Shown: in pieces, positions 25,926-36,618 of the stretch | Position numbering within the stretch: the first letter of the stretch is position 1 | Layout of the letters: every line of letters begins with the position of its first letter | Origin: an uncultured Ignavibacteriota bacterium | Lineage (GTDB): Bacteria > Bacteroidota > Ignavibacteria > UBA10030 > UBA8401 | Reading direction: 5' to 3' | Length of the DNA: 64,000 nt | NCBI GenBank assembly: GCA_903884005.1 | Contig: CAISDA010000017.1 | Coordinates: forward strand, 62,001-126,000 | Made by a program: the position numbers and the translations under genes | Notes under the pieces: generated by a model | Seen by the model: only the letters and a program-made list of their open reading frames with translations | What the model was told of the DNA's origin: nothing | Database searches by the model: none

Positions 25926-27701
25926 ATGACACCATCCAAAGAATCGTCGCCGTCCGCCGCTCATCGCACAATGACCGGGTTTGAAATATTCGTCCGCTCT
26001 CTCATCGAAGAGGGCGTCGAAGTCGTCTTCGGATATCCCGGAGGAGCGGTCATCGGCATTTACGACGCGCTCCACGACATCTCGGACATCAAGCACATCC
26101 TCACCCGCCACGAACAGGGGGCCGTCCACGCCGCCGAAGGATACGCCAAGGCGAGCGGGAAGACCGGCGTCGCCCTCGTGACCTCGGGTCCCGGCGCCAC
26201 GAATACAATAACGGGCATAGCCGACGCGTACATGGACTCGGTGCCCATCGTCGTCTTCACGGGACAGGTGCCGCTGAACCTCATCGGCAACGACGCGTTC
26301 CAGGAGGCGGATATCGTCGGCATCACGCGGCCCATCACGAAGCACAATTACCTCGTCCGCAACCTGGGCGAACTCACATCGACGATCAAGGAAGCCTTCT
26401 ACGTCGCCAGCACCGGCAGGCCCGGCCCCGTGCTGGTCGACCTTCCCAAGGATGTGCTCGGCGGGAAAACGGCATTCGAATATCCGAAAACAATTTCGAT
26501 GCGGTCGTACAATCCCCACGTGGAAGGGCATCTGAAGCAATTGGAGAAAGCCGCGGCGCTGATCGCCAGGGCGAAGAAGCCCGTCTTCTATGTCGGCGGC
26601 GGCACCATCCTCGCCAACGCGTCGGACGAGCTCCGCAAGATCGTGAAGAAGACGAACATCCCCGTTGCAACGACGCTGCACGGCCTCGGCGCGTTCCCCG
26701 AGAACGACCCGCTGTCCATGGGGATGCTCGGCATGCACGGCACCTGGTTCGCGAACACCGCGGTCCAGCACTGCGACGTGCTCATCGCCGTGGGAGCGCG
26801 TTTCGACGACCGCGTCACCGGCAAGCCCGAAGCGTTCGCGCCGAATGCAAAAAAGATCCACATCGATATCGATCCTTCGGCCATCAGCAAAAATGTGAAG
26901 TGCGACGTCCCGATCGTGGGCGACGTGAAAAACGTCCTGCACAAATTGCTGCCCATGGTGGCACCGTGCGACACGAAGGACTGGCTGAAGGACATCCGGC
27001 AGTGGAAGGCGGAACATCCGCTGCGTTATAAGAACGGGGAGCACATCCGCATGCAGCACGTCATCCAGCAGCTCGGCGCGATCACCAATGGGAATGCGAT
27101 CATCGTCAGCGATGTGGGCCAGCATCAAATGTGGACGGCGCAATTCTACACGTTCATGCATCCCCGCACGCAGATCACCTCCGGCGGCCTAGGCACCATG
27201 GGCTTCTCGCTGCCCGCCTCGGTCGGGGCCGCGTTCGCCCGCACCGACGTGCCCATCGTGTCCATCAGCGGCGACGGCGGCATCCAGATGAACATTCAGG
27301 AAATGGCGACGATCGTCCAGTATAAGCTCCCCGTGAAAATTTTTATTTTGAACAACGGGTATCTCGGCATGGTCCGCCAATGGCAGGAGCTGTTTTGGAA
27401 AAAACGGTATTCCAGTGTGGAGATGACGGGACCGAATTACGTGAAGCTTGCAGAAGCGTACGGCATGCCCGGGTATTCGGCCTCGCGCACCGAAGAGGTG
27501 GAGGGGGCCATCCGGAGGGCGCTCGACACTCCCGGCCCAGTGCTCGTGGAATTCAAGGTGGTGAAGGAAGACAATGTCTATCCGATGTGGCCGGCGGGGC
27601 AGACATACAATGAAATGATGGACGTTCCCGAGGACGAACTGTCCGGCGTGGCGGGAGAAGACCCGATATCTGAAGAGCTCGTCACATTCTCGAAAGGATA
27701 A
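25926..27701 (+). CDS. ilvB: Acetolactate synthase, large (catalytic) subunit
   Basis: 591-aa ThDP-dependent enzyme that condenses two pyruvates to acetolactate (Val/Leu) or pyruvate plus 2-ketobutyrate to acetohydroxybutyrate (Ile). The ATG at 25926 follows GAGGGAG; the upstream extension to 25839 would read through the attenuator. The PYR-domain catalytic Glu is in HEQGAVHAAEGYA, and the ThDP/Mg motif is GDGGIQMN ... 'ILNNGYLGMV'. A regulatory-subunit gene follows 7 nt later, so this is the biosynthetic AHAS rather than the catabolic ALS. Confidence 0.97.
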   Translation: MTPSKESSPSAAHRTMTGFEIFVRSLIEEGVEVVFGYPGGAVIGIYDALHDISDIKHILTRHEQGAVHAAEGYAKASGKTGVALVTSGPGATNTITGIADAYMDSVPIVVFTGQVPLNLIGNDAFQEADIVGITRPITKHNYLVRNLGELTSTIKEAFYVASTGRPGPVLVDLPKDVLGGKTAFEYPKTISMRSYNPHVEGHLKQLEKAAALIARAKKPVFYVGGGTILANASDELRKIVKKTNIPVATTLHGLGAFPENDPLSMGMLGMHGTWFANTAVQHCDVLIAVGARFDDRVTGKPEAFAPNAKKIHIDIDPSAISKNVKCDVPIVGDVKNVLHKLLPMVAPCDTKDWLKDIRQWKAEHPLRYKNGEHIRMQHVIQQLGAITNGNAIIVSDVGQHQMWTAQFYTFMHPRTQITSGGLGTMGFSLPASVGAAFARTDVPIVSISGDGGIQMNIQEMATIVQYKLPVKIFILNNGYLGMVRQWQELFWKKRYSSVEMTGPNYVKLAEAYGMPGYSASRTEEVEGAIRRALDTPGPVLVEFKVVKEDNVYPMWPAGQTYNEMMDVPEDELSGVAGEDPISEELVTFSKG

Positions 27702-27708
27702 TTGCAGC

Positions 27709-28242
27709 ATGTCGATACTCACAACTACGTCCGTTGCCGACGCCGTCTCGCGAACCCATACGATCTCGATCCTTGTCGAAAACCGTTTCGGCGCCTTCGT
27801 GCGCGTGGCGGGACTCTTCTCTGCGAAAGGGTACAACATCGACAGCATCAGCGTCGGGCCCACCGAAGACGACTCGGTAAGCCGCATGACGATCGTGACG
27901 CACGGCGACGACGGCATCATCGAACAGATCACCAAGCAGCTCAACAAGCTCATCGATACGCTGAAGGTGACGGACCTGACGTACGAGCCGTTGGTGGAAC
28001 GCGACCTGGCGCTGATCAAAGTTCAAACCACGCCCGAAACGCGTTCCGAGATCATGCAGATCGTCGAGATATTCCGGGCGAAGATCATCGACATCAGTCC
28101 CAAGACGCTGACGGTGGAAGCGGTCGGCAGCAGCGAGAAGGTTGATGCGATCATCAAGATGCTGAAGCCGTTCGTGATCAAAGAGATCGCACGCACGGGG
28201 CGCGTGGCATTGAAGAGGGAGTATTACGGCGAAGTAGAATGA
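27709..28242 (+). CDS. ilvH: Acetolactate synthase, small (regulatory) subunit
   Basis: 177 aa, close to the usual small-subunit length. The N-terminal ACT domain starts HTISILVENRFGAFVRVAGLFSAKG, including the Val-binding loop region, and the C-terminal ALS_ss_C domain ends VALKREYYGE. It stimulates IlvB and confers valine feedback inhibition in characterised enzymes. Confidence 0.96.
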   Translation: MSILTTTSVADAVSRTHTISILVENRFGAFVRVAGLFSAKGYNIDSISVGPTEDDSVSRMTIVTHGDDGIIEQITKQLNKLIDTLKVTDLTYEPLVERDLALIKVQTTPETRSEIMQIVEIFRAKIIDISPKTLTVEAVGSSEKVDAIIKMLKPFVIKEIARTGRVALKREYYGEVE

Positions 28243-28391
28243 CACCGCCGAAGCACTCCTCACAGGCGCGATAGAGAGTCTTCAGCCGTTCGGGCTCCAT
28301 CGGCGCAGCGCCGACCAAACAGAGCAGGGCGGCCATTGAACACAAGCATGAGCGTTATCATTTATTAATTTATCCGAGGAGATCAACATCA

Positions 28392-29447
28392 ATGGCACTT
28401 ATCAATTTCGGCGGCACCACGGAAGAGGTCATCACGCGCGAAGAATTTCCCCTTTCCAGGGCGCAGGACGTTTTAAAGAATGAAGTCGTCGCCATCATCG
28501 GCTACGGCCCCCAGGGGTACGGCCAGTCGCTCAACATGCGCGACAACGGCATCAACGTGATCGTCGGCCAGCGCAAAGGCGGACAGGGGTGGAACGACGC
28601 CGTGCGCGACGGATGGGTGGAAGGCACAACGCTGTTCCCGAGCATCGAAGAAGCGATCGACCGCGCCACGATCGTGCAGTATCTGCTCTCCGATGCGGGC
28701 CAGAAGGAACAATGGCCGCTGGTGAAGAAGCATCTGAAAAAAGGACAGGCGTTGTATTTTTCGCACGGCTTTTCCGTCGTGTTCAAGGACCAGACGAACG
28801 TGATCCCCCCGGACGATGTGGACGTGATCCTCGTGGCCCCGAAGGGGAGCGGCCGGACCGTGCGTTCAAATTATCTGGCCGGCAGCGGCATCAATTCCAG
28901 CTTTGCGGTGTTCCAGGATGTGACGGGACGCGCGCGCGAACGCGCCGTGGCCTGCGGCATCGCTGTCGGTTCGGGATATCTCTTCCCGACGACCTTCGAA
29001 AAAGAAGTGATGAGCGATCTCACCGGCGAACGCGGCGTGTTGATGGGAGCGATCGCAGGATTGATGAAGGCGCAATACGACGTGCTCCGCTCGATGGGGC
29101 ATTCGCCGAGCGAAGCCTTCAATGAAACGGTGGAGGAGGCCACGCAGAGCCTGTATCCGCTGGTGGGCAATCACGGCATGGACTGGATGTTCGGCGCGTG
29201 CAGCGTCACGGCGCAGCGCGGCGCGCTCGATTGGGCAAAAAAATTCGAGGCTGCCAACAAGCCGCTGTTCGAACTGCTGTACCGCGACGTGCAGTACGGC
29301 GTTGAAACCAAGCGCGTGCTCGATTCGTGCAGCGCCCCGGATTACCGGCAGACGCTCCAGGTCGAATTGGATGAATGGAAAAATTCGGAGATGTGGCAGG
29401 CCGGCGCGGCCGTCCGTTCGCTGCGTCCTGAAAACTGGAAAAAATAA
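28392..29447 (+). CDS. ilvC: Ketol-acid reductoisomerase, Bacteroidota type
   Basis: 351-aa NADPH- and Mg-dependent enzyme for the second step of branched-chain synthesis. The Rossmann motif is VAIIGYGPQGYGQSLN and the IlvC catalytic region LVAPKGSG, followed by SDLTGERGVLMGAI and GHSPSEAFNETVEE. The sequence matches the form found in Bacteroidota rather than the short class I or the long enterobacterial class II. A good RBS (GAGGAG) precedes the ATG. A 149-bp gap separates it from ilvH, so an additional promoter is possible. Confidence 0.96.
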   Translation: MALINFGGTTEEVITREEFPLSRAQDVLKNEVVAIIGYGPQGYGQSLNMRDNGINVIVGQRKGGQGWNDAVRDGWVEGTTLFPSIEEAIDRATIVQYLLSDAGQKEQWPLVKKHLKKGQALYFSHGFSVVFKDQTNVIPPDDVDVILVAPKGSGRTVRSNYLAGSGINSSFAVFQDVTGRARERAVACGIAVGSGYLFPTTFEKEVMSDLTGERGVLMGAIAGLMKAQYDVLRSMGHSPSEAFNETVEEATQSLYPLVGNHGMDWMFGACSVTAQRGALDWAKKFEAANKPLFELLYRDVQYGVETKRVLDSCSAPDYRQTLQVELDEWKNSEMWQAGAAVRSLRPENWKK

Positions 29448-29562
29448 CACCCATTGCCGGCTGCGGCGGCCGGCACCGGCGGTCGCGGTTCGGCGAACGT
29501 CCACAGCCCGGCCCCAGAGGCGGCGGCAGTGAAACGGATGGGGGAGTGAAACGATAAGGCGC

Positions 29563-31155
29563 ATGGAAAAAATATTCACATACGATACGACGCTCAGGGA
29601 CGGGACGCAGGGCGAAGATGTGTCGTTCTCGGCCGAAGACAAGGTCAAGATCGCCAAGCGCCTGGACGCCTTCGGCATCGATTACATCGAGGGCGGATGG
29701 CCCGGCTCCAACCCGAAGGACATGGAATTTTTCGAGCGCATGCAGCACGTGCCCATGACGCATGCTAAGATCGTCGCGTTCGGCTCAACGCGCAGAGCCA
29801 GGAATTCCGTGCAGGATGATCCGAACGTGCAGGCGCTCATCGCCGCCCGCACGCCGGCCGTCACCATCTTCGGCAAGACGTGGATATTTCATGTGAAGAC
29901 GGCGCTCGGGATATCGGAGGAGGAGAATCTCGAGATCATCGGCGATACGGTCCGCTATCTGAAGGAGAACGGAAAAGAGGTCATCTACGACGCCGAACAT
30001 TTTTTTGACGGGTATAAGGCCGACCCGGCGTATGCCGTGAAGACGCTCGAAGCCGCGCGCTCGGCCGGCGCAGATGTGATCGTGCTGTGCGACACCAACG
30101 GCGGCACGCTGCCCCAGGATGTCGGCGAGATCGTGAAGAGCGTGAAACAACTGGTGCCGGGGACCCTCGGCATTCATACGCATAACGATTCGGACCTTGC
30201 CGTTGCCAATGCGATCGCAGGGGTGCTCAACGGATGCACGCATGTGCAGGGCACGATGAACGGGTACGGCGAGCGGTGCGGAAATGCCAACATGTGCTCG
30301 CTCATCCCCGTGCTGCAGTTAAAAATGAACCGGCGCTGTGTCGACGACGACACGCTTCATGCGCTGACGCCGCTGTCCCATTATGTAAGCGAACTGGCAA
30401 ACGTGAAGCACCGGAAAAATCTTCCGTTCGTCGGGCAGAGCGCCTTTGCCCATAAAGGCGGCATCCACGTGAGCGCCGTCATGAAATCGCCTCTCACCTA
30501 CGAGCACATCGATCCTGCGGGTGTCGGCAATGTGCGGCGCGTGCTGGTCTCCGACCTTGCGGGCAAGAGCAATATTCTCTATAAGGCGCAGGAGTTCGGC
30601 ATCGACGTCGACGACGCATCGCTGCAGTCTGTCGTCGACGACCTCAAGGCGCTTGAACACGAAGGGTATCAGTATGAAGATGCCGAGGGATCGTTCGAAC
30701 TGCTGGTGAAAAAAGCGACGGGAAGGGTCAGGGAGTTTTTTGTGCTCGAGCGGTTCAAAGTGAGCATACACAAGGATTCAATGGACGGCCCGGCGCGCTC
30801 CGAAGCGATGATCAAAATACGCGTCGGCGGCGTTTCGGAAATTACCGCGGCCGAGGGGATCGGCCCCGTCAACGCACTGGACAGGGCGCTGCGGAAAGCG
30901 CTGGAACGTTTTTATCCGCAGGTGACACACATGCGTCTGACCGATTATAAGGTCCGCGTGCTCGACACGAAGAAGGGGACCGCCGCCAAAGTGCGCGTCC
31001 TCATCGAGACAGAGGGAGAGACGACGTCGTGGAATACCGTCGGCGTCTCGGACGATGTGGTGGATGCAAGTTGGAAGGCACTGGTCGACAGTGTCAGTTA
31101 TCATCTGCTGAAGGCGGATGAATCAGGAACGCAACAAACGGAACCGAAAGGATAG
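29563..31155 (+). CDS. cimA: (R)-citramalate synthase
   Basis: 530-aa member of the LeuA-like family making citramalate from pyruvate and acetyl-CoA, the entry to threonine-independent isoleucine synthesis. Family signature TYDTTLRDGTQGEDVSFS at the N-terminus, the metal-ligand HTHNDSDLAVAN, and a C-terminal allosteric LeuA-type dimer domain (about 400-525). The 'GEDVSFS' and 'EGGWPGSNPKD' segments are those of CimA (TIGR00977-type) and differ from the true LeuA at 32271, so both enzymes are present. Confidence 0.93.
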   Translation: MEKIFTYDTTLRDGTQGEDVSFSAEDKVKIAKRLDAFGIDYIEGGWPGSNPKDMEFFERMQHVPMTHAKIVAFGSTRRARNSVQDDPNVQALIAARTPAVTIFGKTWIFHVKTALGISEEENLEIIGDTVRYLKENGKEVIYDAEHFFDGYKADPAYAVKTLEAARSAGADVIVLCDTNGGTLPQDVGEIVKSVKQLVPGTLGIHTHNDSDLAVANAIAGVLNGCTHVQGTMNGYGERCGNANMCSLIPVLQLKMNRRCVDDDTLHALTPLSHYVSELANVKHRKNLPFVGQSAFAHKGGIHVSAVMKSPLTYEHIDPAGVGNVRRVLVSDLAGKSNILYKAQEFGIDVDDASLQSVVDDLKALEHEGYQYEDAEGSFELLVKKATGRVREFFVLERFKVSIHKDSMDGPARSEAMIKIRVGGVSEITAAEGIGPVNALDRALRKALERFYPQVTHMRLTDYKVRVLDTKKGTAAKVRVLIETEGETTSWNTVGVSDDVVDASWKALVDSVSYHLLKADESGTQQTEPKG

Positions 31156-31161
31156 CACGCC

Positions 31162-32178
31162 ATGATCGTCGTTCTCAAAGTGGGCGCCACTGAAGCGCAG
31201 CAAAAACACGTGATCGCCAAAGTCAAAGAGCTCGGTTTCAAACCGCATCCCATCGTTGGGGCAGAGCGCACGGTCATCGCCTGCATCGGCGACGATCGGG
31301 ACAAGGCGCAGTTGCAGACGCTCGGATCGCTGTCGTATGTGGACAGCGTCATGCCGATCCTGAAGCCGTACAAACTCGCCAGCAAGGAAACCACGAAAGA
31401 ACGCACCGTGGTGAAGGTGGGAAACGTCGCCATCGGCGGATCGCAGTTCGTGGTCATGGCCGGACCCTGCTCTGTCGAGTCGCGCGCGCAGATCATCAAG
31501 AGCGCTGAAATCGTGAAGGCAGCCGGTGCGCAGATCCTTCGAGGCGGCGCATTCAAGCCTCGTTCGTCCCCGTACAGTTTCCAGGGATTGGAAGAAGAGG
31601 GGCTTAGGCTGCTGGCCGCAGCGCGTGAGCGGACAGGATTGCCTTTTGTGACAGAGGTGGTCACGCCGTCCGATGTGGCCATGGTCGCCGACTATGCGGA
31701 CATGCTGCAGATCGGCGCGCGCAACATGCAGAACTTCGCGCTCTTAAAGGAAGTCGGGCGCGTGCGCAAACCGATCCTGCTCAAGCGGGGGATGTCCAGC
31801 ACGCTGAAGGAATTGCTCATGTCCGCCGAGTATGTGATGAGCCAGGGCAATTACGACGTCGTGCTCTGCGAGCGCGGAATTCGCACGTTCGAAGAGTACA
31901 CGCGCAACACGTGCGACATCTCGGCCATTCCCGCGTTGAAGGAATTGAGCCACCTGCCGGTGATCCTGGATCCGAGCCACGCCACGGGACTGCGCAGCCT
32001 CGTCATTCCGGTGGCGAAGGCGGGTGTCGCAGTCGGCGCTCACGGTCTCATCGTCGAGATGCACCCCAAACCCGAAGAGGCGGTCTCCGACGGCGCCCAG
32101 TCCCTGACCCCGCCGCAGTTCGACAAGATGATGAGCGAGATCAAAAAATATCTGGTGATCGAAGGAAAGCATCTCTAA
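31162..32178 (+). CDS. aroF: 3-Deoxy-7-phosphoheptulonate (DAHP) synthase, type I-beta
   Basis: 338-aa first enzyme of the shikimate pathway. An N-terminal ferredoxin-like regulatory domain (about residues 1-70) precedes the TIM barrel, as in the Thermotoga enzyme, where it mediates feedback by Tyr/Phe. Active-site motifs: [42 protein letters not shown] and LDPSHATG. It starts 6 nt after cimA, so an aromatic-pathway gene is embedded in the branched-chain operon. Confidence 0.95.
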   Translation: MIVVLKVGATEAQQKHVIAKVKELGFKPHPIVGAERTVIACIGDDRDKAQLQTLGSLSYVDSVMPILKPYKLASKETTKERTVVKVGNVAIGGSQFVVMAGPCSVESRAQIIKSAEIVKAAGAQILRGGAFKPRSSPYSFQGLEEEGLRLLAAARERTGLPFVTEVVTPSDVAMVADYADMLQIGARNMQNFALLKEVGRVRKPILLKRGMSSTLKELLMSAEYVMSQGNYDVVLCERGIRTFEEYTRNTCDISAIPALKELSHLPVILDPSHATGLRSLVIPVAKAGVAVGAHGLIVEMHPKPEEAVSDGAQSLTPPQFDKMMSEIKKYLVIEGKHL

Positions 32179-32270
32179 CGCCGCGGTGCGGCCTTCGCGG
32201 GCGCATTCACAGCGCGACGAGGGAAAACATTATTCATGACGTTGAACGATGGTCGACAAATGGAGTGCGA

Positions 32271-33827
32271 ATGAACGAACGTGTGTACATTTTTGATACG
32301 ACGCTGCGTGACGGCGAACAATCGCCCGGCTGCAGCATGAACTTCGAAGAAAAGCTGCGGATGGCCCGACAGCTGGAACGTCTGCAGGTGGATGTGATCG
32401 AAGCGGGATTCCCGATCGCCAGCGAAGGCGATTTCGAATCGGTGAAGGAAATTGCAAAAGTGATACGCGGGTGCTCCATTGCGGCACTGAGCCGCGCGAC
32501 AAAGGGCGACATCGCGCGCGCATGGGAAGCGCTGCAGTTTGCCGCGCGCCCCCGCATACACACGTTCATTGCGACATCGGACATCCATCTGAAGTACAAG
32601 CTCAAGAAGAGCCGCGAACAGGTGCTCGACGATACGGTGCAGGCGGTGCGCTTTGCAAAGACGCTCTGCGATGACATCGAATTTTCGTGCGAAGACGCAT
32701 CGCGGTCGGACATCGGTTATATCTGTCAGATCGTTGAAGCGGCCATCGCCGAAGGCGCGACCGTCATCAACATCCCTGACACCGTCGGCTACGCGATACC
32801 GGAGGAATACGGCGCGATCATCCGCGCGATCCGCGAGCGCGTGCCCAATATAGAGAAGGCGGTGCTCAGCGTGCATTGCCACAACGATCTCGGCCTCGGG
32901 GTCGCCAATTCGCTCGCCGGGGTGATGAACGGCGCGCGGCAGATCGAATGCACGCTCAACGGCATCGGCGAACGCGCCGGCAACGCCGCGCTCGAGGAGG
33001 TCGTCATGGCGCTTCGCACGCGTCATGAAAAGGTCGGCCTTCATACGAACGTGAACGCCGAAGAAATTTTCAAATCGAGCCGTCTGCTCACCTCGCTCAC
33101 CGGCATGCACATACAGCGCAACAAGGCGATCGTCGGAGACAACGCATTCGCGCACGAAGCCGGCATCCATCAGGACGGCATGCTGAAAAATGCGATCACG
33201 TACGAGATCATGACGCCCGAAAGCGTGGGCATCAAGCACAGCACCCTGGTGCTCGGCAAGCATTCCGGGCGCCACGCGCTGAAGCAGCGGTTTCAGGAAC
33301 TCGGATATCAGTTGTCCGCCGAGGAACTCGAAGCGGCATACGCGGCGTTCACAACGATCGCCGACGAAAAAAAGCAGGTGTTCGACGACGATCTGATCGC
33401 CATTCTCCAGAACGAAGTGTCGGAGACGCCCGAAACGTACACGCTCGAAACGCTGCAGGTCACCAGCGGCTTGAATCTCATTGCCACCGCGACGGTCGCA
33501 TTAAAGAAGGGCGAGGAGGTCTCGCAGGACTCGGCCACCGGCGACGGTCCCGTTGACGCCGCCTATCATGCGATTGAACGCATCACCGGCATTCGCGGAG
33601 AGCTGCTCGACTATTCTATCAAATCGGTATCGTGGGGCCACGACGCCATCGGTGAAGTGCACGTGAAGATCACGATCGACGGGTACGTGTTCAACGGCCG
33701 TTCGGCAAGCACCGACGTCATCACCGGAAGCGTGAAGGCGTATCTCAATGCGATCAATCACGCATCGACCGCCCGATACAGAAAAGACAAACCGTCCGAC
33801 GTGAAGCGCGAGGGCGCGGCGGTGTGA
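32271..33827 (+). CDS. leuA: 2-Isopropylmalate synthase
   Basis: 518 aa. The ATG at 32271 is the start that gives the canonical N-terminus [20 protein letters not shown]; a same-frame extension to 31911 lies inside aroF. Motifs [17 protein letters not shown] and [18 protein letters not shown] are diagnostic. The C-terminal Leu-binding dimerisation domain (about 390-510) is intact. Condenses ketoisovalerate with acetyl-CoA. Confidence 0.96.
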   Translation: MNERVYIFDTTLRDGEQSPGCSMNFEEKLRMARQLERLQVDVIEAGFPIASEGDFESVKEIAKVIRGCSIAALSRATKGDIARAWEALQFAARPRIHTFIATSDIHLKYKLKKSREQVLDDTVQAVRFAKTLCDDIEFSCEDASRSDIGYICQIVEAAIAEGATVINIPDTVGYAIPEEYGAIIRAIRERVPNIEKAVLSVHCHNDLGLGVANSLAGVMNGARQIECTLNGIGERAGNAALEEVVMALRTRHEKVGLHTNVNAEEIFKSSRLLTSLTGMHIQRNKAIVGDNAFAHEAGIHQDGMLKNAITYEIMTPESVGIKHSTLVLGKHSGRHALKQRFQELGYQLSAEELEAAYAAFTTIADEKKQVFDDDLIAILQNEVSETPETYTLETLQVTSGLNLIATATVALKKGEEVSQDSATGDGPVDAAYHAIERITGIRGELLDYSIKSVSWGHDAIGEVHVKITIDGYVFNGRSASTDVITGSVKAYLNAINHASTARYRKDKPSDVKREGAAV

Positions 33828-33950
33828 GCCGGCGCTTGACGCAGCGGACGCACGTAGGTTGTGTGTGCTCGCCCGAGGCAAGCTTCATTTACGTACTGAT
33901 GAGTAGTTGAAGAGTGTTTTTTTGTACCTACTCAGCGTAATCTATAGTCC

Positions 33951-34073
33951 TTGTCATTCTGAGGGAGCTCGAGCGACCGAAGAATCTAAAAAACATCAGC
34001 AACGGGGAACATGAATTTAATGTCTCATGTATCGACCACTGTTTTAGATCCTTCGCTTCGCTCAGGATGACAA
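33951..34073. repeat. 123-bp dispersed element with terminal inverted repeats, copy 2
   Basis: Left end TTGTCATTCTGAGGGAGC, then CGAAGAATCTAAAA; right end TTTTAGATCCTTCGCTTCGC, then TCAGGATGACAA, nearly the reverse complement. Same length and end sequences as 9713-9835, with an unrelated-looking centre. It fills most of the 300-bp gap between leuA and leuC and lies 56 nt upstream of the leuC start. Confidence 0.88.
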
Positions 34074-34129
34074 TGATTTTGGTGCACACTGAGGAGTTAC
34101 ATTTTTTCACCATAAAGGAGTTATGTGTT

Positions 34130-35428
34130 ATGGCTATGACGATCACCGAAAAAATTCTGGCGAACCATTCAAATAAAAAAGAGGCAAAGCCCGGCGACAA
34201 CCTGTGGATCGACGTGGATGTGCTGATGACGCACGACGTCTGCGGGCCGGGCACCTTCGGCATCTTCAAAAAGGAATTCGGGCCAGGCGCCAAGGTGTGG
34301 GACCGGGACAAGGTGGTCATCATTCCCGATCATTACATCTTCACTTCCGACAAGCATGCACGGCGCAATATCGAGATCCTGCGAGACTTCGTGAAAGAGC
34401 AGGACCTTCCCCATTATTACGACGTGGATTCGCCGCGCTATAAAGGCGTCTGTCATGTCGCGCTTCCCGAAGAGGGGTTCACGCGGCCGGGCGAGGTGCT
34501 CTTTGGAACCGATTCGCACACATGCACCGCGGGGGCCTTCGGCGAATTTGCCACCGGCATCGGCAACACCGATGCGGCATTCGTGCTGGGCACCGGTAAA
34601 TTATGGGTGAAGGTGCCGGCAACGATGAAGTTTGTGTTCGAAGGAACGCTTCCGAAATATTTGATGGCGAAGGATCTGATCCTCACGGCCATCGGCGCCG
34701 TCGGCGTCGACGGCGCGACATACCGCACGATGGAATTTTCCGGTTCGACGATCGACGCGATGTCCATGGAAGACCGCATGACGCTCTGCAACATGGTGAT
34801 CGAAGCGGGCGGCAAGAACGGCATCTGCGTGCCGGACGCGACCACGATCGATTATGTCCGCGCGCGCACCCAGAAAGAATTCGAATGCTTCTACAACGAC
34901 GACGATGCGCAGTATTACAGCGTGCACCGGTTCAACGTGAGGGACATCGAGCCGACGGTGGCAAAGCCGCATTCGCCGGACAACAAGGCGCGCGTGAGCG
35001 AAGTGGCGGGCACGAAATTGGACAGGGCGTACATCGGCAGCTGCACGGGCGGAAAAATTTCGGACTTCGTGGCGGCCGCTGAGATCCTTCGCGGTCAACA
35101 CGTGGCGATCGATACGTTCATTGTGCCGGCAACGACGGACGTAGAGCGGGCCATCAACACGATCACCGTGGATGGAAAAACGATCATGCAGGTCTTCCGG
35201 GATGCCGGATGCCGCATCGGCGAGCCGTCGTGCGCAGCGTGTCTCGGCGGCCCGACCGATACCTTCGGCCGATTGAACGGCGTTGAAGTGTGCATCTCGA
35301 CCACCAACAGGAATTTTCCGGGACGCATGGGTTCGCCGAAATCGCAGGTGTATCTGGCATCTCCCTATACCGTCGCAGCATCTGCGGTGAAGGGCGTCAT
35401 AACGAATCCCCGCGAGTTTTTTGAATAA
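34130..35428 (+). CDS. leuC: 3-Isopropylmalate dehydratase, large subunit
   Basis: 432-aa [4Fe-4S] isomerase subunit, of the shorter archaeal/homoaconitase-like form (about 420 aa). Cluster cysteines are in SDSHTCTAGAFG-type context, GSCTGGKISD and SCAACLGG. The ATG at 34130 follows AAAGGAG; upstream in-frame codons to 34067 lie in the repeat element. With LeuD it also isomerises citramalate in the CimA route. Confidence 0.95.
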   Translation: MAMTITEKILANHSNKKEAKPGDNLWIDVDVLMTHDVCGPGTFGIFKKEFGPGAKVWDRDKVVIIPDHYIFTSDKHARRNIEILRDFVKEQDLPHYYDVDSPRYKGVCHVALPEEGFTRPGEVLFGTDSHTCTAGAFGEFATGIGNTDAAFVLGTGKLWVKVPATMKFVFEGTLPKYLMAKDLILTAIGAVGVDGATYRTMEFSGSTIDAMSMEDRMTLCNMVIEAGGKNGICVPDATTIDYVRARTQKEFECFYNDDDAQYYSVHRFNVRDIEPTVAKPHSPDNKARVSEVAGTKLDRAYIGSCTGGKISDFVAAAEILRGQHVAIDTFIVPATTDVERAINTITVDGKTIMQVFRDAGCRIGEPSCAACLGGPTDTFGRLNGVEVCISTTNRNFPGRMGSPKSQVYLASPYTVAASAVKGVITNPREFFE

Positions 35429-35561
35429 TAGGATGACGGTACTGCGCCTCACACTGCAACGCGGTGCACCGGTAGGCGCATTGACCGCACCCGAGCGATT
35501 GGTTTGAAATTCGAGTATATTGGAAATGAACCCCACTTATTCACTTAACTACACAAAAGCT

Positions 35562-35903
35562 ATGCGCTGGTTATTGCGTTCCAAAATACACAAAGCCACG
35601 GTCACCGAGGCTGATCTCAATTACATCGGCAGCATCACGATCGACGCCGATCTCCTGGACAAAGTCGGACTGTGGGAGGGGGAGAAGGTGCTCATCACAA
35701 GCAACACATCGGGAGCCCGGCTCGAAACCTATACGATTCCCGGCGCACGAGGTTCGGGTATCATCTGCATGAACGGTGCTTCGGCGCATTTGATCAAGGC
35801 CGGAGAAGAGATCATCATCATGGGATACGAAATGACGGATGGGCCGGTGACGCCGACGGCCATTCTTGTCGACGAAAAAAACGCGTTCGTGCGCTATCTG
35901 TAA
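35562..35903 (+). CDS. panD: Aspartate 1-decarboxylase proenzyme
   Basis: 113 aa from the ATG at 35562 ([21 protein letters not shown]), the canonical PanD start; upstream in-frame ATGs to 35520 would add 14 residues. Self-cleavage occurs at Gly24-Ser25 in YIGSITID, producing the pyruvoyl cofactor. Other conserved elements are Tyr58-type 'LETYTI' and '[12 protein letters not shown]'. Makes beta-alanine for pantothenate, whose other half derives from ketoisovalerate; it sits between leuC and leuD. Confidence 0.95.
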   Translation: MRWLLRSKIHKATVTEADLNYIGSITIDADLLDKVGLWEGEKVLITSNTSGARLETYTIPGARGSGIICMNGASAHLIKAGEEIIIMGYEMTDGPVTPTAILVDEKNAFVRYL

Positions 35904-36022
35904 TCACACGGTGCCGCTCTTGCCTCGCCGCGTGCGGTGAATGTTGTTCGGCGCTGCTGATAAATGTCAATCTCACACTCTCCCGCCGATTGGGGGAGCT
36001 TCATGTTCACAAGACCATCATC

Positions 36023-36592
36023 ATGCTCAAACATATCATTTCCGGCAAGGCATTCGTGCTCGGCAACGACATCGATACGGATCAGATCATACCGGCGGCA
36101 CATCTGGTGTACAAACTGGATGATCCCGAGGAGAGGAAAAATTACGGGGCGTTCGCGTTGAGCGGCGTACCGGCCGCACAGTCCGGGTTGCCCGTGGGCG
36201 GCATTCCGTTCATCGGCGAAGGGACATGGCAGTCCGAGTATACCATCGTCATCGGTGGGAAAAATTTCGGCTGCGGCTCGTCGCGCGAACATGCGCCCGT
36301 GGCACTGAACATTGCCGGCATCGAAGCAGTCGTCGCGGAATCATACGCGCGTATTTTTTACCGCAATTCGGTGGACGGCGGATTCGTGGCCCCCTTCGAA
36401 ACGAGCGAACACCTATACCGGGAAATACGCACCGGCGACGATCTGACGCTCGATACGCAGGCATGCACGCTTGAAAACACGACGCAGCGGAAAACGTATG
36501 CGCTGCGGCCGCTCGGCGATATTGAGGCCATCCTGCGCGCCGGCGGCGTCTTTAATTACGCACGCGAAACGGGCATGATCGAAACGAAGTAG
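36023..36592 (+). CDS. leuD: 3-Isopropylmalate dehydratase, small subunit
   Basis: 189-aa swivel-domain partner of LeuC. Motifs GNDIDTDQIIPA and NFGCGSSREHAPVAL are diagnostic, and 'ESYARIFYRNSVD' follows. The short form matches the homoaconitase-like LeuC. The start at 36023 is chosen because the longer frame overlaps panD. Separated from leuC by panD. Confidence 0.95.
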   Translation: MLKHIISGKAFVLGNDIDTDQIIPAAHLVYKLDDPEERKNYGAFALSGVPAAQSGLPVGGIPFIGEGTWQSEYTIVIGGKNFGCGSSREHAPVALNIAGIEAVVAESYARIFYRNSVDGGFVAPFETSEHLYREIRTGDDLTLDTQACTLENTTQRKTYALRPLGDIEAILRAGGVFNYARETGMIETK

Positions 36593-36618
36593 CACATTAT
36601 TCCATCATCACTCCCTTT

